Numbered from the stretch's first letter, positions 1 to 9,584 are shown. The stretch is DNA of 51,314 nucleotides from Rhizomonospora bruguierae (GCF_018397995.1 NZ_BBQH01000083.1:1-51314), one strand, 5' to 3'. Numbers and translations: made by a program. The notes: a model not told the origin generated them from the letters alone.

Positions 1-557
1 CCGGCAGGCGGGTAGCCCGCCGGGCCGACTGCCGGTTGCCCCGCCGGGCCGAACGGCGGCAAGCCCGCCGGGCCGACCGGCGGTTGGCCCGGGGCCCCGA
101 CGGGCGGTCGGCCGGGTGCTCCGAGAGGGGGCTGGCCCGGCGCGGGCGGCTGGCCCGGCGCGGCGACCGGCTGCCCCGGCATGGGGGCAGCGGGGCCGCC
201 GGCGGGGCCACCAGCAGGGCCACCGTCTGGGCCGGCTTGGCCGTTCGGCCCGCGGGGCGTGACCGTCGGCCATGCCTGCGGGCGGTCCCCGCGCACCGGG
301 TTCGCCGGCTCGGCGGGCGCACCCGGCTGGACGTTGGCCCCGCCCGCGGGCGGGGTGGTGGGGCCGCCGACCACGTAGAGGGTGCGGTCCTCGCCGGGAG
401 TGTTCGCGCCGGGGGATGCCGGGCGCGCTGGCGATCCGGGCACGGAGGCCTTACCCAGCGGTGGCGGGTCGAGATCCTCCGGCGGCCAGAACGGTTCGTC
501 CGCCGACGGTGCCCCGCTGCCGGGCACGTAGACGCGGTCGGCGTACGGGTCCTCCAC
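1..557 (-). CDS. Proline-rich protein, N-terminal part (runs off the left edge)
   Basis: An open frame on the minus strand starts at GTG 557 and stays open to the window edge (185 codons). The start is preceded by AGGAGG with a 5-nt gap, which supports it. The visible protein begins with a short acidic stretch, MEDPYADRVYVPGSG, then becomes Pro/Gly/Ala/Gln-rich; its last 80 residues are degenerate repeats of about 6-8 residues of the type PxGxPGQPPVG. No signal peptide or membrane segment is visible in this part. Actinobacterial membrane proteins often carry such cytoplasmic proline-rich tails ahead of transmembrane helices, so a membrane domain may lie beyond the edge; that is inference. It lies 59 nt after the diacylglycerol-kinase-like gene on the same strand. 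I do not recognise the family. Confidence 0.7.
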   Translation of the reverse strand, partial: MEDPYADRVYVPGSGAPSADEPFWPPEDLDPPPLGKASVPGSPARPASPGANTPGEDRTLYVVGGPTTPPAGGANVQPGAPAEPANPVRGDRPQAWPTVTPRGPNGQAGPDGGPAGGPAGGPAAPMPGQPVAAPGQPPAPGQPPLGAPGRPPVGAPGQPPVGPAGLPPFGPAGQPAVGPAGYPPA

Positions 558-616
558 GGCGTCCTCCTCCCCCTAAAGATTGAGCTGTGGGCCTGCTAGC
601 ACCATTGCACAGCCGC

Positions 617-1537
617 TCATCCCACGTATACCGCCCACGCTCCGGGCTCCGTCCACCACGATCTTTTCCGGCTCATCGACCCGGCGACGCCGTCGTCCAG
701 GATGGGCACCTCGCCGTCCCGGGGCACGATCGCGACGGCCCGGCCGCCGGCCCGGCGCACCTGCATGGCGACCTTCTTCCGGACCAGCAGTGATCGTCGC
801 GCCACCGGGACCGCCACGGCGACCTCGACCCGGCCGTCGGCGGGATCGGCGGAGGTGAGCAGCGGCATCCCGGCGCCACCGATGTACCCGCCCGCGTTCG
901 CCACGACGCACGCCACGATCGGGTCCTCCCCGGCGCTGAGCACCTTGCCGTCCACCTCCACCCGGGCCCGCCAGGGTACGGCCTGGCCGCCCTCGTCGGT
1001 GCCGCCGACGAGGGCACCGTCCAGGGTGACCGAGCCGGCGTCGTTGCGGAGCAGGTCGAGCCGGCGCACCGTGCCGCCGAGCACGGCCGCCGCGACCTCC
1101 TCCGGCCTCCGCGGCAGCCCCAACTGGGTCGCCAGCCCGGCGACGGGAGCGGCGTTGGCGGGGTCCAGCGGGAGGACGCCGATGGGTGGCAGGTCCGGCA
1201 CGGTCCGCGCGGATGGCAGGTCGGCCGGGCGGCGGCTGGGCGGCGGCGCGTACCGGCGGACCAGGCGGCGGACGACGGCGCGCACCTGGCCGTCGGCGGC
1301 CGCGGCGACGACCAGCCGGGCCTCGCCGTCGGCGTCCGGCCAGGTCAGGCCGTCCGGGCGCGGCGGTGCGTCGAAGCGGGCGATGACCTCGTCGATGGCC
1401 GCGTCCGAGTCGGCGGTGACCGTCTCCACCCGCGCGCCGGCGGCGGTCAGCGCGTCCGCGCAAGCCAGTACCGGTACCCGGGGCCGGCAGCCGGGTGTGC
1501 CGGAGCCGTCCAGGGTGAGAAGTACCACGTCGTACAC
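617..1537 (-). CDS. Diacylglycerol-kinase-like protein with degenerate motifs
   Basis: A 306-aa protein. I chose GTG 1537 because GGAGG lies 7 nt upstream and the protein then starts VYDVVLLTLDGSG, as the DAGK catalytic fold does. The C-terminal half matches the lipid kinase pattern (PLDxxNAAxxxATQLGLP, then GGTVRRLDLLRNDAGSVTL, then a second beta lobe). Two hallmark motifs are altered: the GGDGT nucleotide motif reads AAADGQ, and PLGTGND reads PLDPANA. Active family members phosphorylate diacylglycerol or sphingoid-type lipids with ATP; loss of these glycines suggests altered or absent catalysis (inference). It is divergent from purA, an arrangement I recall from other actinomycetes. The call to the fold is fairly firm, the activity is not. 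Confidence 0.75.
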   Translation of the reverse strand: MYDVVLLTLDGSGTPGCRPRVPVLACADALTAAGARVETVTADSDAAIDEVIARFDAPPRPDGLTWPDADGEARLVVAAAADGQVRAVVRRLVRRYAPPPSRRPADLPSARTVPDLPPIGVLPLDPANAAPVAGLATQLGLPRRPEEVAAAVLGGTVRRLDLLRNDAGSVTLDGALVGGTDEGGQAVPWRARVEVDGKVLSAGEDPIVACVVANAGGYIGGAGMPLLTSADPADGRVEVAVAVPVARRSLLVRKKVAMQVRRAGGRAVAIVPRDGEVPILDDGVAGSMSRKRSWWTEPGAWAVYVG

Positions 1538-1641
1538 CGGCCGGGCCTCCCGCCACGTTCCTGTCCGCGTTCGCGGTCTTGTTAGCCTGACACCTCGGGC
1601 TCGCCAACTGGTCGCCACCGGGCACCTGAGCCCCCAGTTAA

Positions 1642-2946
<1,305 letters not shown>

Positions 2947-2965
2947 CCCAAGGGCTGGGACGCGG

Positions 2966-2998
2966 TTATCCACACCCTGTGGATGGATGTCCACAGGG
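2966..2998. promoter_or_regulatory. Overlapping inverted repeats with DnaA-box-like sequences between purA and purD
   Basis: TTATCCACA at 2966-2974 equals the classical DnaA box. It is followed by TGTGGA (2978-2983, inverse orientation) and TCCACA (2990-2995). These form two overlapping dyads: ATCCACA-CCC-TGTGGAT (2968-2984) and CCCTGTGGA-N6-TCCACAGGG (2975-2998). No T-run follows the 9-bp stem, so it is not an obvious terminator. Its role could be DnaA binding, attenuation or an operator for purD. Confidence 0.6.
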
Positions 2999-3012
2999 TA
3001 GCCTGGGCGCTC

Positions 3013-4263
3013 GTGCGCGTACTTCTAGTCGGCACCGGGGGGCGGGAGCATGCGCTCGCGCTCGGCCTGGCCGCGGACCCCGCCGTCACCCAGCTGATCG
3101 CCGCCCCGGGCAACCCCGGCATGGCCGCCATCGCCGACCTGCGCGAGGTCGTGCCCACCGACCCGGCGTCGGTCGCCGCGCTGGCCGTGGAGGCCGGTGC
3201 CGACCTGGTCGTCATCGGCCCGGAGGCGCCGCTGGTGGCGGGCGTCGCGGACGCCGTGCGGGCCAAGGGCATCGCCTGCTTCGGACCCTCGGCGCAGGCG
3301 GCGCGGCTGGAGGGCTCGAAGGCGTTCGCCAAGGACGTGATGGCCGCCGCCGGGGTGCCCACCGCCCGCTCGTACACCTGCGCGACGCCGGTGGAGTCGG
3401 ACCGGGCGCTGGCCGAGTTCGGCCCGCCGTACGTGGTTAAGGACGACGGCCTGGCCGCCGGCAAGGGCGTCGTGGTGACCGGGGACCTGGCCGAAGCGCG
3501 CGCGCACGCCGCCGCCTGCGGGCGGGTGGTGATCGAGGAGTACCTGGCCGGGCCCGAGGTGTCGCTGTTCGTGGTGACCGACGGCGAGGCGGCGGTGCCG
3601 CTGCTGCCGGCGCAGGACTTCAAGCGCGCCGGTGACGGCGACACCGGCCCGAACACCGGCGGCATGGGCGCCTACGCGCCGCTGCCGTGGGCGCCGCCGG
3701 GGCTGGTGGACGAGGTGATGGCGAGCGTCGCGCACCCCACGCTCGCGGAGATGCGCCGCCGGGGCACCCCGTTCGCGGGCCTGCTCTACATCGGGTTGGC
3801 GATGACCGCGGCCGGCCCCCGGGTGGTCGAGTTCAACGCGCGCTTCGGGGACCCGGAGACCCAGGTCGTGCTGGCGCTGCTGGAGACGCCGCTGGCCGGG
3901 CTCCTGCACGCCGCCGCCACCGGCACCCTGGGTGCCCACCCGCCGCTGCGCTGGCGCCCCGGTTCGGCGGTCACGGTCGTGCTGGCCAGCCAGGGGTACC
4001 CGGAGACGGCGCGCACCGGGGACGTGATCGTCGGCGCCGAGCGCCCCGGGATCATCCACGCCGGTACCGCGCGCCGCCCGGCCGATGATGCGGTCGTCTC
4101 GTCCGGTGGGCGGGTGCTGTGCGCCACGGCCACCGGTCCGGACCTGGCCGCCGCCCGGGACGCCGCGTACGCGCTGCTCACCGGGGTGGAGTTGACCGGT
4201 GCGCAGCACCGTTCGGACATCGCGCTCTCCGCCGTGCGGGGCGAGGTGGGCCTGCCCGGGTAG
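3013..4263 (+). CDS. purD: Phosphoribosylamine--glycine ligase
   Basis: PurD (GAR synthetase) joins 5-phosphoribosylamine and glycine with ATP. The 416-aa protein starts VRVLLVGTGGREHALAL, has the ATP-grasp lobe (GPSAQAARLEGSK, then VKDDGLAAGKGVVV), and the C-terminal pieces DTGPNTGGMGAY and FNARFGDPETQ, all typical. An upstream ATG at 2983 is in frame but lies inside a palindrome; GTG 3013 fits the family N-terminus, though neither start has a well-spaced Shine-Dalgarno. It lies downstream of purA. Length is normal for the family. Confidence 0.96.
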   Translation: MRVLLVGTGGREHALALGLAADPAVTQLIAAPGNPGMAAIADLREVVPTDPASVAALAVEAGADLVVIGPEAPLVAGVADAVRAKGIACFGPSAQAARLEGSKAFAKDVMAAAGVPTARSYTCATPVESDRALAEFGPPYVVKDDGLAAGKGVVVTGDLAEARAHAAACGRVVIEEYLAGPEVSLFVVTDGEAAVPLLPAQDFKRAGDGDTGPNTGGMGAYAPLPWAPPGLVDEVMASVAHPTLAEMRRRGTPFAGLLYIGLAMTAAGPRVVEFNARFGDPETQVVLALLETPLAGLLHAAATGTLGAHPPLRWRPGSAVTVVLASQGYPETARTGDVIVGAERPGIIHAGTARRPADDAVVSSGGRVLCATATGPDLAAARDAAYALLTGVELTGAQHRSDIALSAVRGEVGLPG

Positions 4264-4391
4264 CCCGGGCGGCGGGCGGTACCCGGTGGGCGAGCCGTCG
4301 TCCGGTCCGCGTGGCACGAACAGGGGAGCGCGCGCGGCGGGCCGCGTTCCTACCGTGTGAGGGGACACCGCGCCGGCCGAGAGGGAACCCG

Positions 4392-4928
4392 ATGACTCGC
4401 CAGTCCCCGAGACGAGTGATCCTGCTGTCGGCCGCCACGGTGGCGGCTCTCGCGCTGGCCGGCTGCGGCGGCGGTGACGAACCGTCCTCCGCGGCCGTGC
4501 CGGCGCCGCCGGTCACTCCGGCGCCGACGACCCCGGCCCCGACCGCGCCGGATCCCACGCCCGCGGCGACCGCCGCCAAGACCAAGAGCGGCACCCCGCG
4601 CCCGCCCGCCGGCCAGCAGCCCGCCGGGCCGGCGATCGTCTACTTCCGGGTCGCGACGCCGCCGGTCTGCCCCGGCGCCGAGAATCCGGCGGGCCGGCAG
4701 GTGACGGTCGAGTGGAAGGTCACCGGCGCCTCCACCGTGACGATCTCGATCGACGGGCCGGGGATCTTCGACACCTACCCGATGGCCAAGGGCACCGCGA
4801 CGCTGCCGTTCCCCTGTTCCGGGTCGGCCGGCGACAAGCAGCAGCACACCTTCATGCTGGCGACCGCCGGCGAGATGCCCCGGATCACCAAGAGCATCAC
4901 GGTGAGCGCGACGGTCAACCAGGGCTGA
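4392..4928 (+). CDS. Secreted lipoprotein, Pro/Thr-rich linker plus beta-type domain
   Basis: A 178-aa protein with an actinobacterial lipoprotein signal: basic start MTRQSPRR, hydrophobic core and lipobox LAGC at residues 19-22, so it is predicted to be lipid-anchored outside the membrane. Residues 30-75 are a Pro/Ala/Thr spacer. The remaining 100 residues look like an Ig-like beta sandwich (VTVEWKVTGASTVTISIDG), with one Cys near each end of the domain that may pair. GAGGGAA precedes the ATG by 7 nt and TACCGT at 4351-4356 is a possible -10 box. No enzymatic motif is visible; function unknown. Confidence 0.85.
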   Translation: MTRQSPRRVILLSAATVAALALAGCGGGDEPSSAAVPAPPVTPAPTTPAPTAPDPTPAATAAKTKSGTPRPPAGQQPAGPAIVYFRVATPPVCPGAENPAGRQVTVEWKVTGASTVTISIDGPGIFDTYPMAKGTATLPFPCSGSAGDKQQHTFMLATAGEMPRITKSITVSATVNQG

Positions 4929-4970
4929 GAGTCATTCCGGGCGCGGGCGGCGGACCACCACGAAAGCCGC

Positions 4971-4997
4971 GCGGGCTCCCGGCGCTCGGGAGCCCGC
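4971..4997. terminator. Hairpin terminator between convergent genes
   Basis: Perfect 10-bp stem GCGGGCTCCC / GGGAGCCCGC with a 7-nt loop, between the ends of the lipoprotein gene (+) and the acyl-CoA dehydrogenase gene (-). There is no T-tract on the plus strand and a short one on the minus strand, so it could serve both genes. Confidence 0.65.
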
Positions 4998-5013
4998 TAC
5001 GGCGTCGCGGGGC

Positions 5014-6228
5014 TCACCGGATCGGCATTCCGGAGATGGCCCGGGACACGACCAGGCGTTGGATCTCGGAGGTCCCCTCGAAGATGGTGTAGATCTTGGC
5101 GTCCCGGTACCAGCGCTCCACCGGGTGCTCCCGCAGGAACCCGGCACCGCCGAGAATCTGCACCGCCTTCTCGGTCACCGCCACCGCCACCTCGCCGGCC
5201 TTCAGCTTGGACATGGAGCCCTCGCCGGCCGCGAACGGCCGGTTGTTGCGCCCCATCCAGGCGGCCCGCCAGACCAGCAGCCGGGCGGCGTCGATCTCCA
5301 TCCGCATGTCGGCCAGCGCGAAGGCGATCGCCTGGTTGGCGATGATCGGCCGGCCGAACTGCTCGCGTCCCTTGGCGTACTCCAGGGCGTACTCGTACGC
5401 CGCCCGCGCGATGCCCAGCGCCTGCGCCCCGACCGTCGGCCGGGTCAGCTCGAACGTGCGCATCGCCGCCTGCCCGGCCGCCTTCCGCCCCTGCCGTGCC
5501 CGGTCCAGGCGCGCGAGCAGGGCCTCCCGGCCGCCGAGCAGGCAGCGTCCCGGCACGCGGACGTCGTCCAGAAACACGTCCGCGGTGTGCGAGGCGCGCA
5601 GGCCCAACTTCTTCAACTTCCTGGTACCGACGAGGCCGGGTGTGCCGGGCGGCACCACGAAGGCGGCCTGCCCCCGGGAGCCCAGTTCCGGGTCGACCAC
5701 GGCCGTGACGACGTGCACGTCGGCGATGCCGCCGTTGGTCGCGTACGCCTTCTGGCCGTTGAGGACCCACTCGTCCGTCGCCTCGTCGTACACGGCGCGG
5801 GTGCGCATGGCGCCCACGTCCGAGCCGGCCTCCGGTTCGGTGCTGCAGAACGCGCCCACCTTCGGCGTGGACGCGTCACCGAAGCACTGGGGCACCCACT
5901 CCACCAGCTGCTCCGGCTGGCCCGAGCCGTAGATCGCGGCGACCGCCAGCGAGGTGCCAAAGATGGACATCGCGATGCCGGCGTCGCCCCAGAACAGTTC
6001 CTCGTTCACCAGCGGCATCGACAGGCCCGTCGGGTCGGCCCAGCAGTTGGCGAGGAACTCGAAGCCGTACAGCCCGATCTTCGCCGCCTCCTGGATCAGC
6101 GGCCAGGGCGTCTCCTCGCGCTCGTCCCACTCCGCCGCGGCGGGGCGCACCGTGTCGGCGGCGAAGCCGTGTACCCACTCCCGCAGGTCGCGTTGCTCCT
6201 CGGACAGGTCGAGGGAGAACTCCGGCAT
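5014..6228 (-). CDS. Acyl-CoA dehydrogenase
   Basis: A 404-aa FAD enzyme that introduces the alpha-beta double bond in acyl-CoA during beta-oxidation. It shows the N-terminal helical domain, the FAD-contact stretch FCSTEPEAGSDVGAM and NGQKAYATNGG, and the C-terminal IFEGTSEIQ, whose Glu384 occupies the catalytic base position of medium-chain enzymes. It starts 7 nt after the SCP2-like gene on the same strand, so the two form an operon. The promoter region faces the TetR gene across a palindrome. Substrate chain length cannot be read from the sequence. Confidence 0.92.
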   Translation of the reverse strand: MPEFSLDLSEEQRDLREWVHGFAADTVRPAAAEWDEREETPWPLIQEAAKIGLYGFEFLANCWADPTGLSMPLVNEELFWGDAGIAMSIFGTSLAVAAIYGSGQPEQLVEWVPQCFGDASTPKVGAFCSTEPEAGSDVGAMRTRAVYDEATDEWVLNGQKAYATNGGIADVHVVTAVVDPELGSRGQAAFVVPPGTPGLVGTRKLKKLGLRASHTADVFLDDVRVPGRCLLGGREALLARLDRARQGRKAAGQAAMRTFELTRPTVGAQALGIARAAYEYALEYAKGREQFGRPIIANQAIAFALADMRMEIDAARLLVWRAAWMGRNNRPFAAGEGSMSKLKAGEVAVAVTEKAVQILGGAGFLREHPVERWYRDAKIYTIFEGTSEIQRLVVSRAISGMPIR

Positions 6229-6235
6229 GGCGGCG

Positions 6236-6688
6236 TCAGGCCTTCGGCATGTCGAACAGGTTGGCGATGTTCGCGGCCAGGCCCAGGTCGCCCTTGGCCT
6301 TGAGCTTGCCGGTCATGAACATCATCACCGGGTTGCCGTCGCCGCTGATCACCTTCAGGAACTCGACCGGGCCCATGGTCAGCGTGAGCCGGGGCTCGTC
6401 CTGCGGGGGCTTGCGGGTGGTGCAGGTGCCGTCCGCGACGACCACCTCGTAGGTGTCCGAACCGCCGTCCGCGCGACCGGTGATGGTCCAGTGCACCACG
6501 GCGTTGGTCGACCCCGCCCGGTCCGGCCGGAACAGCGACGGCATCCGGTCGAACACCGTGTCCAGGATCCGCTCGCGCAGGTCGCCGGACATGACCTCCT
6601 TGATCTGGGCGTCCGGTGTCGTCTTTACCAGCTTGGCGAACTGCTGGGGCCCCACCGACGCGAAGGTGGCCGGGTCGAATTCGGTCAT
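6236..6688 (-). CDS. SCP2 sterol-binding domain protein
   Basis: A 150-aa single-domain protein of the SCP2 / sterol carrier type: an N-terminal helix, then the beta-sheet core VVHWTITGRADGGSDTYEVVV, the motif PRLTLTMGPVEFLKVISG, and FMTGKLKAKGDLGLAANI, which is the family's C-terminal signature. Such proteins bind acyl chains, acyl-CoA or sterols in a hydrophobic pocket. It is first in the operon with the acyl-CoA dehydrogenase and may present its substrate (inference). GGGGAG precedes the ATG. Confidence 0.88.
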   Translation of the reverse strand: MTEFDPATFASVGPQQFAKLVKTTPDAQIKEVMSGDLRERILDTVFDRMPSLFRPDRAGSTNAVVHWTITGRADGGSDTYEVVVADGTCTTRKPPQDEPRLTLTMGPVEFLKVISGDGNPVMMFMTGKLKAKGDLGLAANIANLFDMPKA

Positions 6689-6714
6689 CGCTCACTCCCC
6701 ACGTACTGCTGTCA

Positions 6715-6748
6715 ACTTACTCGCGCGTAACCTTACGCGTGAGTAGGT
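6715..6748. promoter_or_regulatory. Imperfect palindrome in the divergent SCP2/TetR promoter region (candidate TetR operator)
   Basis: Two 16-nt arms, ACTTACTCGCGCGTAA and TTACGCGTGAGTAGGT, flank a CC centre; 14 of 16 positions pair. The site abuts the TetR gene and lies about 30 nt before the SCP2 gene. The half-site core TACTCGCG/TACTCACG recurs in the palindrome at 9585-9600. Confidence 0.75.
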
Positions 6749-6753
6749 ATGCT
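6748..6753 (+). promoter_or_regulatory. -10 box for leaderless TetR mRNA
   Basis: TATGCT begins 13 nt before ATG 6761, placing the predicted transcription start at the start codon. It touches the right arm of the palindrome, which fits autoregulation. Confidence 0.5.
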
Positions 6754-6760
6754 CGCAACC

Positions 6761-7411
6761 ATGGCGGCAGCAGCCGGTCCGGCACCCAGTTTCAAGCGCC
6801 TCCCCCGCGCCGTGCGCGAGCGGCAGATGCTCGACGCCGCGGTCCGCGTCTTCGCCCGCCGCGGCTTCCACGCCGCGAGCATGGACGAGATCGCCGAGGA
6901 CGCCGGCATCTCCAAGCCCATGGTGTACGCCTACCTCGGCACCAAGGACGAACTGTTCCTGGCCTGCCTGCACCGCGAGGGCACCCGGATCATGGAGGCG
7001 CTGGTCGCCGTGGTGCGCCCCGACCTGCCACCGGACGAGCAGATGTGGCGTGGCCTGCGGGCGTTCTTCCGCTACGTCGGGCAGAACCGCGACGGCTGGG
7101 TCGTCCTCTTCCGGCAGGCCCGCGGCCGTTCCCGGGCCGCCGGCGCCCTGGCCGAGATGCGCGCCCGCATCATCGAGATCGTCACCGGCATGCTCGGCCG
7201 TGCGGTGCCCGTCGACGGCCGCCCCGTGCGCCCGAACGACCTCACGGCGGTGGCGTACGCGCTGGTCGGCGCGGCGGAGTCGATGGCGGACCGACTGGCC
7301 AGCGACCCGGCGGCCGACCCGGACAGGACCGCCGCCCGGATGATGAACATCGCCTGGCTGGGCGCCGCCCAACTGCTCGCCGGCTCCGTCTGGCGCCCCG
7401 ACCAGCCCTGA
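6761..7411 (+). CDS. TetR-family regulator of the fatty-acid module
   Basis: A 216-aa protein with an N-terminal TetR DNA-binding domain: ERQMLDAAVRVFARRGFHAAS, MDEIAEDAGISKPMVYAYLGTKDELF (helix-turn-helix), then a helical ligand-binding C-terminal part. An alternative ATG at 6749 exists; neither start has a good ribosome site, and the -10-like TATGCT favours leaderless translation from 6761. It is divergent from the SCP2-acyl-CoA dehydrogenase operon, with a palindrome between. By analogy with FadR-type TetR proteins it probably represses these genes until an acyl-CoA binds; that is inference from position and operator. Confidence 0.88.
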   Translation: MAAAAGPAPSFKRLPRAVRERQMLDAAVRVFARRGFHAASMDEIAEDAGISKPMVYAYLGTKDELFLACLHREGTRIMEALVAVVRPDLPPDEQMWRGLRAFFRYVGQNRDGWVVLFRQARGRSRAAGALAEMRARIIEIVTGMLGRAVPVDGRPVRPNDLTAVAYALVGAAESMADRLASDPAADPDRTAARMMNIAWLGAAQLLAGSVWRPDQP

Positions 7412-7454
7412 CGCGACAGCGACCGGAGGCGGTGCCGCCGGTGGTATCAGGCGC

Positions 7455-8249
7455 CTACGTGATCGAGCCGGTCAGGTGGGGCCTGCCGGAGCGGGCGTCG
7501 TGCAGCGTGAACCCGGTGCCGTTCCACCCGAACGAAACCGTGCCGGGCAGGAACACCGGGAGCTTGAACGCGACGTCCACCGTGTACGCCGCCGGGAGGC
7601 GGCCGGCCAGCGCCGCGAGGCAGCGGGCCTTGCTCCACATGCCGTGGGCGATCGGGCGGGGGAAGCCGAAGAGCCGGGCGCCGAGCCGCGAGGTGTGGAT
7701 CGGGTTGTGGTCGCCGGAGACGCGGGCGTAGTCCGTACCGACGCGCCGGGTCGGGCGCCAGACGGCGGAGCCGGGTGGCGGGGTCGGGCGGTCGGCCGAG
7801 GTGCGAGAGCCGCCCGGGCCGCCCGAGCGGCGCAGGTACGTGGAGACGCCCGCCCAGACGACCTCCCCCGCCACGCTGGCCGTGGCGACGATGTCGAACT
7901 GGTGACCCCGGTCGTGGGGGCGCAGATCGGCGGCGCGGACGGCGAGGTCCAGCCGCTCGCCGGCGTCGATCGGGCGACGGACGGTGATCCGGTTCGCGAC
8001 GTGGACCAGGCCGATGACCGGGAACGGGAAGCTCGGCGCGGCCATCATGCGCATGGCGAGCGGGAACGCGAGCACGTGCGGGTAGGTGGCGGGTAGGGCA
8101 TCGGTCAGCCCGAAGCCGCACACCCGGTCGTACTCGGCCAGGTGCGCCCGGTCGACGGTCACGCCCTCCCGGGTCAGGGTGGCCGCCGGCAGCGATGACG
8201 GGCGGCGCAGCGGGAGCATGCCGATGACGGCGTGCCGGTAGACCGACAT
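7455..8249 (-). CDS. MaoC-like (R)-hydratase/dehydratase, HtdX type
   Basis: A 264-aa double-hotdog protein. The C-terminal hotdog carries the hydratase-2 motif YARVSGDHNPIHTS, with catalytic Asp180 and His185 positions intact, followed by IAHGMWSKA. The N-terminal hotdog lacks the motif, as is usual in this double form. Such enzymes add water to trans-2-enoyl thioesters. ATG 8249 starts one base after the FabG stop codon (TGACATG), so the two are co-translated. Mycobacterial HtdX likewise lies next to FabG4, which supports the same functional pair here. Confidence 0.88.
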   Translation of the reverse strand: MSVYRHAVIGMLPLRRPSSLPAATLTREGVTVDRAHLAEYDRVCGFGLTDALPATYPHVLAFPLAMRMMAAPSFPFPVIGLVHVANRITVRRPIDAGERLDLAVRAADLRPHDRGHQFDIVATASVAGEVVWAGVSTYLRRSGGPGGSRTSADRPTPPPGSAVWRPTRRVGTDYARVSGDHNPIHTSRLGARLFGFPRPIAHGMWSKARCLAALAGRLPAAYTVDVAFKLPVFLPGTVSFGWNGTGFTLHDARSGRPHLTGSIT

Positions 8250-8250
8250 G

Positions 8251-9576
8251 TCAGGCCCCCAGCAGGCTCTGGCCGCAGACCCGCACCACGTTGCCGGTGA
8301 CGCCGCCAGAGCCGGGTGAGGCGAACCAGGCAATGGTCTCGGCCACGTCCACCGGCCGGCCGCCCTGCGCCAGGCTGTTCATGCGGCGGCCGGCCTCGCG
8401 CAGCGCGAGCGGCATCTTCGCGGTCATCCTGGTCTCGATGAACCCGGGCGCCACGGCGTTGACGGTGATGTTCCGGTCGGCGAGCAGCGGCGCCATCGAC
8501 CGGACCAGGCCGATCACGCCGGCCTTGCTGGTGGCGTAGTTGGTCTGGCCGCGGTTGCCGGCGATGCCCGCGATGGAGGCCACCCCGACGATCCGGCCAC
8601 CGGTGCGGATCAGGCCCCGGTCGACCAGTTCGTCGTTGATCCGCTCCTGGCTGGACAGGTTCACGTCGAGCACCCGATCCCAGCGATCGGGGTCCATCCG
8701 GCCGATGGTCTTGTCCCGGGTGATGCCGGCGTTGTGCACCACCACGTCCACGCCGCCGTGCCGGGTGCGCAGGTACTCGGCCAGCCGGGCGGGCGCGTCG
8801 CCGGCGGTCAGGTCCAGTTGGAGGGTCTCGCCCTTGATGTCGTTGGCGACCTCGGCGAGCGACTCCCCGGCGGCGGGCACGTCGAGGGCGATGACGCGCG
8901 CGCCGTCGCGGGCCAGGACTTGGGCGATGGCCGCCCCGATGCCGCGGGCGGCGCCGGTGACCAGGGCGACCCTGCCGGCCAGCGGCCGCTCCCAGTCCTC
9001 CGGCGGCGTGACCTCGCCCGGTCCGATGCGGATGACCTGGCCGGAGACGTACGCCGAGCGGGCCGAGAGCAGGAACCGCAGGGTGGACTCGATGCCGGCC
9101 TCGGCGCCCGGGGTGACGTACCCGAGTTGGGCGGTGGCGCCGCGGCCGAACTCCTTGCCGATGCTGCGGGTCAGGCCCTCCAGGGCGCGCTGCGCGGTCG
9201 CCTCGCGCGGGTTCTCGCAGCTCTCGGGCGGGGTGCCGAGGACCACGACCCGACCGCTGGGCCGCAGCGCGCGGGCCCGCGGGTGGAAGAAGTCGTACAG
9301 GGCGCGCAGGCCGGTGGAGTCGACGATGCCGGTGGCGTCGAAGACCAGCCCGCCGAGCGGCGCCTCGTCGCCGAGCGGGACCCCGGCGGCGGTCAGCAGC
9401 TCGCGGACCGGGTCGGCCAGCCGACCGTGCGGGGCGCCGTCGACCAGCACGGGCGCCTCGACGAGCGGCTGGCCGGGGCGGTACCGGCGCAGGCGGGGCG
9501 GATTCGGCAGCCCGAGCCGCTTGACCACGGCCTTGCCGATCCCGGAATGGGCGAAGCTCGCGTACCTGTCGGCCAT
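8251..9576 (-). CDS. Long-form 3-oxoacyl reductase, FabG4 type
   Basis: A 441-aa protein, about 190 residues longer at the N-terminus than ordinary FabG. The C-terminal SDR domain has the cofactor motif TGAARGIG (207-214), HNAG, and the catalytic set Ser334, Tyr347 and Lys351 (YATSK). The N-terminal part is a flavodoxin-like, degenerate Rossmann domain as in mycobacterial high-molecular-weight FabG4. The enzyme reduces 3-oxoacyl-CoA or -ACP, probably with NADH in this subgroup (family knowledge). It is first gene of the operon with the MaoC gene and is divergent from the thiolase across a perfect palindrome. Confidence 0.9.
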   Translation of the reverse strand: MADRYASFAHSGIGKAVVKRLGLPNPPRLRRYRPGQPLVEAPVLVDGAPHGRLADPVRELLTAAGVPLGDEAPLGGLVFDATGIVDSTGLRALYDFFHPRARALRPSGRVVVLGTPPESCENPREATAQRALEGLTRSIGKEFGRGATAQLGYVTPGAEAGIESTLRFLLSARSAYVSGQVIRIGPGEVTPPEDWERPLAGRVALVTGAARGIGAAIAQVLARDGARVIALDVPAAGESLAEVANDIKGETLQLDLTAGDAPARLAEYLRTRHGGVDVVVHNAGITRDKTIGRMDPDRWDRVLDVNLSSQERINDELVDRGLIRTGGRIVGVASIAGIAGNRGQTNYATSKAGVIGLVRSMAPLLADRNITVNAVAPGFIETRMTAKMPLALREAGRRMNSLAQGGRPVDVAETIAWFASPGSGGVTGNVVRVCGQSLLGA

Positions 9577-9584
9577 GCGAGTAG

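Noticed and set aside
36-599. Long plus-strand frame over the left edge region
   Set aside because: It is the shadow of the minus-strand proline-rich gene; composition is Arg-rich and lacks a ribosome site.
2966-2998. Replication origin
   Set aside because: Only three box-like elements, no AT-rich unwinding region and no dnaA or dnaN nearby.
6710-6715. TTGACA on the minus strand as a -35 box for the SCP2 operon
   Set aside because: A -10 box at the right distance would fall at or past the start codon.
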